Part shown: in pieces, positions 33,649 to 41,286 of the stretch
Layout: each line of letters opens with the position of its first letter
Numbering within the stretch: the first letter of the stretch is position 1
Source of the DNA: Novosphingobium sp. EMRT-2
Lineage (GTDB): Bacteria > Pseudomonadota > Alphaproteobacteria > Sphingomonadales > Sphingomonadaceae
Reading direction: 5' to 3'
DNA: 64,000 nt
Assembly: GCF_005145025.1 (NCBI RefSeq)
Contig: NZ_CP039695.1
Coordinates: 3,209,501 to 3,273,500 of the forward strand
Notes under the pieces: model-generated
What the model was told of the DNA's origin: nothing
What the model saw: only the letters and a program-made list of their open reading frames with translations
Databases searched by the model: none
Position numbers and translations under genes: made by a program

Positions 33649-34812
33649 GTGACCGACTTTCGCAGGAAGGATGACCAAGCCTTGCGCTATCTGGACTGGG
33701 TCTATCACGTTGCGGCCAAGGGCAGGCTGTCGCTGTATGACAGTTCCGTCAGCGCGCCCGATGCGCTGCTGGCGGAGGCTGCGCGCAAGACGTTCGGTGA
33801 TGCCGGGCAGGCCTCCCTCGCACCGGTATTTGGTGGCGGCAGCATGGCGATGCGGCGGCACCTGGCGGATGCCTTTGGCATCAGCGATGATCGCGTGGTG
33901 GCGACCTCGGGCGTGTCGTCGGGACTGGCGCTGGTGTTCGCCGCGTTGGCGCGCAGGGTAGAGCACGTGCTGATCGAGCGGCCGGGTTACCAGCCGTTCG
34001 AGGACATCGCCCGGGCCGCCGGACTGCAGGCCGAAGGCTTCCGGCGCAGCGGCGCGCAAATGCGCCCGGATCTCGCCGATCTGGGCAAGCGCCTGCGCCC
34101 GGAAACGCGGATGATCGTGCTGTCGCACCTGCATAATCCCACCGGCCTGCCATTGCTCGATGATGACCTGGCGGCGCTGGTCGCGCTATGTGAGGCGGCC
34201 GGAATCTGGCTGGTGCTGGACGAGATCTACGGCGCTTTTGCCGATGATCGAAGCCTGGCCGCGCTGCGATCGCCGGCGGTCATCAGCCTTTCGGGCCTGT
34301 CCAAGATTTTCGGCCTGGGGGCGCTGCGCTGCGGTTGGATCGTGGCTTCCGCTGCCGTGGCGAAAAGGCTGCGCCATGCCAGCGTGCATCATGATACCGG
34401 TCTTTCGGCGGTCTCCCAAGCGATTGGCCTGGCGGTGTTGCAGGACTGGTGCCGGTTTCGGGCGCGCACGCAGGCCATCCTTGATGCCAACCGTCCGATC
34501 ATGGTGGACTGGCTGATCCGGATGGCGGGGGAAGGCCTGGTATCAGGCGGTCTTTCGCCCTGGGGATGCCTTGCCTTTCCCGGCCTTGAGGGCATGGCGC
34601 GCACCGATGGGTTTGCCGCCTGGCTGCTGGCGACGCGCGGCGTGATCGTAGCGCCTGGGCACTATTGGGGAGCGCCCGCACACATTCGCTTGGGTTGCGG
34701 CATGGCGCAGGACACGCTGGTGCAGGGGTTGGCGGAACTGGAGCAGGCCTTGCGCGCCTATGCCACCATGGACGAACCGCAGCGGCGCGAGGTTGATGCC
34801 TTCAGCCCGTGA
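33649..34812 (+). CDS. PLP-dependent aminotransferase class I/II-like protein
   Basis: A ~387-residue fold-type I PLP enzyme: the cofactor Lys lies in SLSGLSKIFGLGALRCGW, preceded by HLHNPTGLPL and VLDEIYGAF, and the C-terminal HIRLGCG contains the carboxylate Arg. The start is uncertain: GTG at 33649 or TTG at 33682 (AGGAAGG 11 bases upstream). It ends tail-to-tail with the MFS gene, overlapping by 11 bp. Because it adjoins egtB/egtD, a C-S lyase role in ergothioneine formation (the EgtE step) is possible, but EgtE proper belongs to a different class, so this is speculative. Confidence 0.82.
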   Translation: MTDFRRKDDQALRYLDWVYHVAAKGRLSLYDSSVSAPDALLAEAARKTFGDAGQASLAPVFGGGSMAMRRHLADAFGISDDRVVATSGVSSGLALVFAALARRVEHVLIERPGYQPFEDIARAAGLQAEGFRRSGAQMRPDLADLGKRLRPETRMIVLSHLHNPTGLPLLDDDLAALVALCEAAGIWLVLDEIYGAFADDRSLAALRSPAVISLSGLSKIFGLGALRCGWIVASAAVAKRLRHASVHHDTGLSAVSQAIGLAVLQDWCRFRARTQAILDANRPIMVDWLIRMAGEGLVSGGLSPWGCLAFPGLEGMARTDGFAAWLLATRGVIVAPGHYWGAPAHIRLGCGMAQDTLVQGLAELEQALRAYATMDEPQRREVDAFSP

Positions 34813-36049
34813 CCTTGCGCCTGGGCAACAGTACCATCAGCGCAAGCCCTGAACCCAGGGCGACAACCGCGATCATGATCCCGGGCACTTCCGTAAGGCC
34901 GGTCGCCTGCTGTAGGCGATGCGCCAGATAGGGCGTCAGCCCGCCGAACAGGGCGGTGGCGCTGGTCGCGCCGAGCGCGAGGCCGCTCAGCCGCGCGCGC
35001 GCCGAAAATTGCTCCGCGGTGGCCACGGTGCCCACCGCGCTGACGCCGCCTGCGAGCGCTGCCAGCGTGGCGATGGCCCCGAGCGCGGCCGGGGCCGATC
35101 CACTGGCGATGAGCCGGAACAGCGCCATGGGCAGCAAGGCACAGCCCGCGCACAGGCCCAGCAGCACCCAGCGGCGCCCCGCCACGTCCGACAGCCAGCC
35201 GACCAGCGGGGTCACCGCGATCACCACCAGCGCGGCGAGGGTGGAATACTCCAGCGCCACCTCTTCGTTGTGCCAGCCGACCGAGGCCATGTAGGATGGG
35301 ACATAGGTGATGCCGACGTAATAGGAGATCGAGCCCAGCGCGGAAATCGCGAAGCCCGTGGCGATCCCTTTGCGTTCGTGGCGCAGGGCATAGGCCAGCG
35401 GCGAAGGCTGGCCCGCCGCCGGCCGATGAAAGGCCGGCGTTTCCGCGATCATCCCTCGCGCCAGCCAGATCGCGCCCGCCAGCACCGCGCCGAACAGGAA
35501 CGGCACCCGCCAGCCCCAGCCATCGAGGCTGGCCGCGTCCAGCGTGCTTGTCAGCACGGCGCACAGGCCCACCGCCAGCAAGCCACCGATCTCGCTGGCG
35601 GCGGCCGCCAGTGAGGTGATCAGACCGCGACGGTGGGCGGGCGCGGTTTCGTAAAGGTATGTTACGACCGAGGTATATTCGCCCCCCACGCTGAACCCCA
35701 TCAGGCAGCGCATCGCGATCAGGCCCCAGCCCGCCCATGCGCCCGCCTGCCGGTAAGTCGGCAGCAGGGCGATGCACAGCATGGCCAGTGTCATCGCTGC
35801 CATCGAGAGCAGCAGCGCGGGCTTGCGCCCCTTGCGATCGCCCAGCACCCCCAGCAGGACCGCGCCGAACGGCCGCATCAGATAGGCGATGGCAAAGCCG
35901 GCCAAGGTGTCGCCCAGCGCTTCCTTGCCCGGCCCGAAGAACACCCGCGACAAGGTGGGCGCGAAATAGAGGCACAGGGTGAAATCATACCATTCCACCA
36001 CGGTGGAGCCGCCCACCGCCAGCATGGCCAGCTTGCGTTTGGGTGTCAT
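34802..36049 (-). CDS. MFS transporter, metabolite:H+ symporter (MHS) type
   Basis: A 415-residue, 12-helix transporter. It has the MHS start motif STVVEWYDFTLCLYFAP, the loop 2-3 motif GDRKGRKPALL, and the helix 4-5 segment RCLMGFSVGGEYTSVVTYLYE, as in ProP/KgtP/ShiA. Its ATG overlaps the egtB stop (ATGA), so it belongs to the egtD-egtB operon. MHS carriers take up betaines, dicarboxylates or similar solutes. A link to ergothioneine, itself a betaine, or its precursor hercynine is an inference from operon membership. Confidence 0.9.
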   Translation of the reverse strand: MTPKRKLAMLAVGGSTVVEWYDFTLCLYFAPTLSRVFFGPGKEALGDTLAGFAIAYLMRPFGAVLLGVLGDRKGRKPALLLSMAAMTLAMLCIALLPTYRQAGAWAGWGLIAMRCLMGFSVGGEYTSVVTYLYETAPAHRRGLITSLAAAASEIGGLLAVGLCAVLTSTLDAASLDGWGWRVPFLFGAVLAGAIWLARGMIAETPAFHRPAAGQPSPLAYALRHERKGIATGFAISALGSISYYVGITYVPSYMASVGWHNEEVALEYSTLAALVVIAVTPLVGWLSDVAGRRWVLLGLCAGCALLPMALFRLIASGSAPAALGAIATLAALAGGVSAVGTVATAEQFSARARLSGLALGATSATALFGGLTPYLAHRLQQATGLTEVPGIMIAVVALGSGLALMVLLPRRKVTG

Positions 36050-37323
36050 GCCCGATCCGTGGCCCCGGCCTTGGTCCCGTCTTTGGCAAGGCGCAGCCCC
36101 ATGAATTGCCAGCGCTGGTGGGGGTAGAAGAAGTTGCGATAGGTAGCGCGGGCGTGGCCGCGCGGCGTGGCACAACTGCTGCCGCGCAGCACGAACTGGC
36201 TGCTCATGAACTTGCCGTTGTATTCGCCGATCGCGCCGTCGGCGATCCGAAAACCGGGATAGGGGCGATAGGCGCTGCCGGTCCATTCCCACACGTCGCC
36301 AAAGAAGGAGGCGCCACCCGCGCGGGGGCGAATGTCGCCGCCCTGATCCAGCTGGTTGCCGCCGCATGGATCGTGCGCCGCTGCGGCGCTTTCCCATTCC
36401 GCCTCGGTGGGCAATCGCGCGCCGGCCCAGGTGGCGAAGGCATCGGCTTCGTACAGGCTGATGTGGCAGACGGGGGCGGACGGGTCGACGGCGTGCCGCC
36501 CGCTCAGGCCAAAGCTGGAAAAGGCGCCATCGTCCTCGCGCCAGTAGAGCGGCGCGGTGACCGCCTGCGCCTGCACCCATGCCCATCCATCGGCCAGCCA
36601 CAGGCGCGGATCGCGATAGCCGCCATCGCGGATGAACTCGATCCATTCGCCGTTGGTGACGCGCCTGTCCGCCAGCGTATGCGGCGCCAGCATGGTCTGG
36701 TGGCGGGGGCCTTCGCAATCAAACGCGAAGCCCTGGCCATCATGGCCGATCTCCACGATGCCGCCGTCTTTCGTGATCCAGCCGATGGGGGCGCGTGTGG
36801 GCAGAGGTGGGGCGCCCGGCGTTTCCGCGTGCGGCCAGATCGCGCATTCCAGCGGGTTCTGAGCGAAGGCGTGGAGAATGTCGGTCAGCAGCAGTTCCTG
36901 ATGCTGTTGCTCGTGGTGGCAACCCAGTTCGACCAGCGCCAGCACATCGGGCGGCAGATCGCCGATTGCAGCAAGCAACGCCTCGTCCACCGCACGGCGA
37001 TAGGCGAGTATCTCCGGCAACGAAGGGCGCGAGAGCATGCCGCGCGCCGCGCGCGCCATGCGCTGGCCTTCGGCCTCGTAATAGCTGTTGAACAGAAACG
37101 GCCACTCCGCACGATAGGGGCGATAGCCCGCCACATGATCGCGCAGGACGAAGGTTTCAAAGAACCAGGTGGTATGCGCCAGATGCCATTTGGCGGGCGA
37201 TGCATCGGGCATGGACTGAATGGTGGCATCGGCATCCGACAGCGGCGCGGCCAGTTGTTCGGTCAGGGCGCGCACCGCGCGGTAGTGCCGCGCCAGAGCG
37301 CCCGGGTCCTGCGAAACATTCAT
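36046..37323 (-). CDS. egtB: Ergothioneine biosynthesis sulfoxide synthase EgtB
   Basis: A 425-residue protein: the N-terminal DinB-like domain has WHLAHTTWFFE (His50) and the iron-binding HHEQQHQE (His137, His141); the C-terminal FGE-sulfatase domain contains RRVTNGEWIEF, RLPTEAEWE, FGDVWEWTGS and LRGSSCATP. EgtB is a non-haem iron enzyme that joins hercynine to cysteine or gamma-glutamylcysteine with O2 to form the sulfoxide. It lies 43 bp after egtD and overlaps the transporter gene. No egtC is nearby, so use of free cysteine or an unlinked step is possible. Confidence 0.93.
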   Translation of the reverse strand: MNVSQDPGALARHYRAVRALTEQLAAPLSDADATIQSMPDASPAKWHLAHTTWFFETFVLRDHVAGYRPYRAEWPFLFNSYYEAEGQRMARAARGMLSRPSLPEILAYRRAVDEALLAAIGDLPPDVLALVELGCHHEQQHQELLLTDILHAFAQNPLECAIWPHAETPGAPPLPTRAPIGWITKDGGIVEIGHDGQGFAFDCEGPRHQTMLAPHTLADRRVTNGEWIEFIRDGGYRDPRLWLADGWAWVQAQAVTAPLYWREDDGAFSSFGLSGRHAVDPSAPVCHISLYEADAFATWAGARLPTEAEWESAAAAHDPCGGNQLDQGGDIRPRAGGASFFGDVWEWTGSAYRPYPGFRIADGAIGEYNGKFMSSQFVLRGSSCATPRGHARATYRNFFYPHQRWQFMGLRLAKDGTKAGATDRA

Positions 37324-37366
37324 GTCAACACCACATCCTGAACTTAAGCGGCGTGGGCATGGTGGC

Positions 37367-38383
37367 CTAACGCCCCTCCAGAAGATAGGTGCAGAACGTG
37401 CCCGCGTGACCCGCCAAAAACGGCGCGGGATCGCTTTCCTGCCATATCTGCCGGACCGTCCAGCCGGCGCGGGCGGCCAAGGCCCCGAGGAAGGCGGGCT
37501 GGTATTTGTAGCTGTTTTCGGTGTGGATCGTCTCGTGCGGCGCAAACTGTACGCGCGCGCCCGCGATTCGCACCTCTTGCTGGGCAAGGCTGACGAGGTG
37601 CATCTCGACGCGGCTTTCCTGCGCGTTCCACACCGCCCGATGCTCGAACATTTCCAGGTCGAAATCGGCGCCGCATTCGCGGTTGAGGCGGGTCAGCAGG
37701 TTCAGGTTGAAAGCCGCAGTAACGCCGCTCCTGTCATCATAGGCTGGACCTAGCACCGCCGGATCGTTGGTGGAATCCGCGCCCAGCAGCAGGCAGGCGC
37801 CAGCGCCCAGCAAGTGGCGGACATTGGCAAGGAAGGTTTCCGCTTCGTCTGGCGTGAAGTTTCCGATCGTCGATCCGGGAAAGAAGCCGACGAGCGGTTT
37901 TGCCCCGAACCGTTCGGGCAGGGCGATATCGGCGGTGAAGTCCGCCCGGATGGGCGCTACTTCCAGCGCGGGATACATGGCGCGGATGCGGGCGGCGGCC
38001 TGTGCAAGCGCGGCTTCGCTGATGTCGAGCGGCAGGTAGGCGGACAATTGCGGGCTTGCATCCAGGATGCGGCGCGTCTTGACGCTGGCGCCACTGCCGA
38101 ATTCAACCAGCGCCGAGCCCGGCGGGATGGCGCGGGACAGGGTGGGCGCGATCTTGCGCAACTGGGCCTCTTCGGTGCGCGTGACGTAATATTCGTCCAG
38201 CAGGCAGATTTCCTCGAAGAGGTCGGATCCGCGCGCGTCGTAAAAGTGCTTGCTTGGCAATGCCTTTGGGGTGCGTGTCAGCCCGGACAAGGCGTCGCGG
38301 CAGAGTAGATCGAGACAGACTGAAGCACCAAGGGGCAACGCGTCGTTCGCCATGATGGCCGTGCACGGAATCAGGTCTGTCAC
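37367..38383 (-). CDS. egtD: L-histidine N-alpha-methyltransferase EgtD
   Basis: A 338-residue SAM-dependent methyltransferase making hercynine from histidine, the first step to ergothioneine. Motifs: LPSKHFYDARGSDLFEEIC, TRTEEAQLR, the SAM loop LVEFGSGASVKTRRIL, and the histidine-binding region GFFPGSTIGNFTPDEA; the C-terminus has HTENSYKY. I chose GTG at 38383 because AAGGAG lies 7 bases upstream; an ATG at 38428 would add 15 residues. It heads the egtD-egtB-MFS operon. Confidence 0.93.
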   Translation of the reverse strand: MTDLIPCTAIMANDALPLGASVCLDLLCRDALSGLTRTPKALPSKHFYDARGSDLFEEICLLDEYYVTRTEEAQLRKIAPTLSRAIPPGSALVEFGSGASVKTRRILDASPQLSAYLPLDISEAALAQAAARIRAMYPALEVAPIRADFTADIALPERFGAKPLVGFFPGSTIGNFTPDEAETFLANVRHLLGAGACLLLGADSTNDPAVLGPAYDDRSGVTAAFNLNLLTRLNRECGADFDLEMFEHRAVWNAQESRVEMHLVSLAQQEVRIAGARVQFAPHETIHTENSYKYQPAFLGALAARAGWTVRQIWQESDPAPFLAGHAGTFCTYLLEGR

Positions 38384-38540
38384 GCGGTTCTCCTTGATCG
38401 TTCGCGGGTCGTCGTCGGCTGACGCCATTGTCGATAAAGTGGCATCAAGACGGGGCGTTGAAAATCGGCCTCAGGTATGGGGCATACGCGATTCCGCTGC
38501 TCCCCGCCGCCCATGGTCGCACGTTTCGAAATTTTATCCA

Positions 38541-38732
38541 TCAAACGCCAAGCCGGCGGTCGCCGGTGACGCCGGTCCGTAAGTTCGGCGTTTCGTGCGC
38601 CCAGGTCTGGCCAACCGGCACGTAGTAGAACGATCCGCTGCGATGGAAGACTTGGGCGCCATCTTCAATGCTGACCATCTCCACCAAGCCGGCTGCAGCG
38701 CGCCGAACAAGGACTGGCCAAGCGCCCCTCAT
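38541..38732 (-). CDS. Small hypothetical protein
   Basis: A 63-residue frame with GAGG nine bases before its ATG and ordinary composition (VEMVSIEDGAQVFHRSGSFY, then YVPVGQTWAHETPNL), which differs from the Arg-rich shadow frames. No family is recognised. A 5-bp stem (CCTCG/CGAGG, 38741-38756) overlaps the ribosome site and could mask it. It is the only gene candidate in the ~850-bp gap between egtD and the response regulator; the rest of that gap shows nothing I can support. Confidence 0.5.
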   Translation of the reverse strand: MRGAWPVLVRRAAAGLVEMVSIEDGAQVFHRSGSFYYVPVGQTWAHETPNLRTGVTGDRRLGV

Positions 38733-39233
38733 GCCATTTTCCTCGTTTTGCCGAGGGGACCACTCGGACTTCAGCCCGTCAACGGCACGGCGGCCTTGCC
38801 GTTCCTCGAACGCATCACAGGTTAACCTGGGCGGATGGGAGCGGCCTTCGCGTGGCGCGTGAAATAGTCCAATCTGGATCATCTTGCGGGAAATCCTCAC
38901 CCGACTTTGGAGAAGATACCGGCACAGTGCACCCGCCCCTCTGGCAAGGTTCTGTTTTTCAGCGTACTTTTGCCATCCGCCTGGAGTCACGGCGGCAATC
39001 GCATGTGACTCCAGGCTTCAGGCGACCAGACAAGGCTCCCGTTGAGGGTTGGTCCAGAAGCAGATACGTAATGACACCGTGATCGTTGCGTATGCGCTTA
39101 GTCGGTTATCCAGACATCCGCGTTATACGCGTTCTGTAAACGTGATCGGTGTAAAAGGTTGTAACACCTGCTTCCCGGGAACGACGTGTTGCCCGATGGG
39201 GCGAGGCATGCGCGATGACGGTAAAGGACTTGC

Positions 39234-39935
39234 ATGATGCATATCGCCATCGTCGATGATGACGAAACAGTGCAGGCTTTCGTTGCGGAGACCTTGCGGG
39301 GGGAAGGGCATTCGTGCTCGTGCTATCGCAGTGGTCTGGATCTGCTTGCCGCCGCGCAACGCGAAACTTTCGATCTGCTGATCGTTGACTGGAACATGCC
39401 GGGGATGAGCGGCATTCATCTGGTGGAACTGGCCAAGTCGCGGATCGCGGCGTGCCCGCCGGTCATCATGCTGACCAACCGCTCGGACAAAGACGATATC
39501 GCGCTGGCGCTCAACACCGGGGCGGACGATTTCATCATCAAGCCGGAAAGCCCGGTGGTGATTCTGGCCCGCGTGAATGCCCTGTTGCGGCGCACCGCCG
39601 TCGGCGGAACGGCGGGGCAGGGACCGTTGCAGTTTGGCGCCTATCTGTTCGATACGCACCGCAACGTCGTGAAGTTCGGTGGAAACGACATCGCGCTGAC
39701 GGCGAAGGAATTTGCGCTCGCCATGCTCTTTTTCGCGAACCAGAACAGGCCACTTTCGCGCGCCTATATCATGGAAGCGGTGTGGAAGAGCGTGGCCGAA
39801 CTTTCCACGCGCACGCTCGACATGCATGTTTCGCGCATTCGCACGAAGCTTTCGTTACGGCTGGAAAACGGCTTTTCGCTGCGAACGGTGTTCGGCTACG
39901 GCTACAGACTGGAGACCGACCATGCGCAAGACTAA
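39234..39935 (+). CDS. OmpR-family response regulator
   Basis: A 233-residue regulator. The receiver domain has the acidic pocket IVDDDE, phospho-acceptor Asp52 (LIVDWNMPG), Thr (MLTNRS) and Lys near 103 (FIIKPES). The C-terminal winged helix (from about residue 130) shows LTAKEFALAMLFFANQNRPLSR and RTVFGYGYRLE, including the recognition helix LSTRTLDMHVSRIRTKL. Adjacent ATGs at 39234 and 39237 are both possible. Its stop overlaps the FecR gene by 14 bp. It is probably phosphorylated by the CHASE2 kinase two genes downstream. Confidence 0.92.
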   Translation: MMHIAIVDDDETVQAFVAETLRGEGHSCSCYRSGLDLLAAAQRETFDLLIVDWNMPGMSGIHLVELAKSRIAACPPVIMLTNRSDKDDIALALNTGADDFIIKPESPVVILARVNALLRRTAVGGTAGQGPLQFGAYLFDTHRNVVKFGGNDIALTAKEFALAMLFFANQNRPLSRAYIMEAVWKSVAELSTRTLDMHVSRIRTKLSLRLENGFSLRTVFGYGYRLETDHAQD

Positions 39936-41274
39936 CCGGATCGCTCGCCCGTTTGCGGCTCTCGCCTTTGTCCTGCCCGCGATAGTGGGCCAGCAAGGCC
40001 ACGCCGCATCCCCGCCAGTGGCGGCGGCGGCGCAGGATCAGATCGAATACACCGTGCGTGCGGGCGACAATCTCTATCGGATCGCGGCGCGCTACTTTGT
40101 CCGGCAGGCCGATTATCGCGAGGTTCAGCGTATCAACCGCGTGGCCGACCCCTTGCGGCTGCCGGTGGGATCGCGGCTGCGCGTGCCGGTGCGCCTGCTG
40201 AGGACAGAGCCGTTGCAGGCCCGCATCCTGGCGGCGCGTGGCACGGTGACAATGGAGAGCGGCGGTGCGGCGGTCCGCCCCGCACCCGGGATCGCGGTAA
40301 TGCCCGGGGCGGTTCTGGAGACCGGGGTCGATGGTTTCATCGGGCTTGCCCTGTCCAATGGCTCGCAAGTGTCATTGCCCACCCGCACGCGCGTGCGGCT
40401 GGTCGCGATGCGGCGTATCCTGCTGACGGGAAGCGTCGATTTCGATGTCGCGGTGGAACGCGGCAAGATCGAGACGCAGGCCACCCCGCTGCAAGCGGAT
40501 GGCAGCCGTTTCCGCCTGCGCACCCCGCGCGCGGTTTCCGCCATTCGCGGCACCGTCCTGCGTATCGCTTATGATGATGCCGGCGCATCGATAACCGAAG
40601 TGGTCGAAGGCAAGGTCGCGGTACAGGGCGATCCGTCGGCGGCCGAAACCATGCTGGCGCAGGGGTTCGGCGCGCAAGTCTCTCCCGGTGGCGCTGTCGC
40701 CGTGGAAGCGCTGTTGCCGGCACCCGATCTGGTCGATGCGGGGAAGGTGCTGGTCGATCCCGTGGTCGCCCTGCGAGCGCGGTCGCAGAGCGGGGCGAAG
40801 GGGTATCACGTCCAGGTCGCGGCCGATTCCAGTTTTGCCGATCTGGTTACCGAGGCCAGCGCCGATGGCGATACGGTGACGCTGCCGGCTCTGGCGGACG
40901 GGCGGTGGTTCGTGCGTCTGACCGCCTTTTCCGCCACCGGCATCGAGGGCTTGCCGCAGGTCTATTCCCTGCGCCGTTCGCTGACCGGGCTGAGTGCCAG
41001 CGCCGCGCAGGACGGGGACCGGATCACGATCAAGTGGCTGGGGCAGGGGGCAAGCGACGCGCGCCGGCTCTATCGCTTCCAGCTGGCGCGCGGTGACGCC
41101 AAGGCGGCGCCGATGATCGACGAGCCTGGCCTCCAGGATGCGCAGATGGGCGTGTCGGGGCTGGCCGACGGAGTCTATTTCTGGCGCGTGGGCGTGCAGC
41201 AATATGCCGATGGCGATGTCACGGAAAACTGGACGCCTTTCCAGAAGTTCACGGTCACGGGCGCGGGCCGATAG
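39922..41274 (+). CDS. Periplasmic LysM-FecR domain protein
   Basis: A 450-residue exported protein. Signal peptide residues 1-28 (ending GHA), then a LysM motif (IEYTVRAGDNLYRIAARYF, about 41-90), then a FecR domain (about 100-240: GTVTMESGG, GSQVSLPTRTRVRL, TPRAVSAIRGTVLRI, VVEGKVAV). The last 200 residues form two Ig/FN3-like repeats (YHVQVAADSSFADLV and YFWRVGVQQYADGDV). LysM would anchor it to peptidoglycan. GGAGA precedes the ATG. Between a response regulator and a CHASE2 kinase, it may pass an envelope signal to the kinase (inference). Confidence 0.88.
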   Translation: MRKTNRIARPFAALAFVLPAIVGQQGHAASPPVAAAAQDQIEYTVRAGDNLYRIAARYFVRQADYREVQRINRVADPLRLPVGSRLRVPVRLLRTEPLQARILAARGTVTMESGGAAVRPAPGIAVMPGAVLETGVDGFIGLALSNGSQVSLPTRTRVRLVAMRRILLTGSVDFDVAVERGKIETQATPLQADGSRFRLRTPRAVSAIRGTVLRIAYDDAGASITEVVEGKVAVQGDPSAAETMLAQGFGAQVSPGGAVAVEALLPAPDLVDAGKVLVDPVVALRARSQSGAKGYHVQVAADSSFADLVTEASADGDTVTLPALADGRWFVRLTAFSATGIEGLPQVYSLRRSLTGLSASAAQDGDRITIKWLGQGASDARRLYRFQLARGDAKAAPMIDEPGLQDAQMGVSGLADGVYFWRVGVQQYADGDVTENWTPFQKFTVTGAGR

Positions 41275-41286
41275 GCGCCGCGCGCG

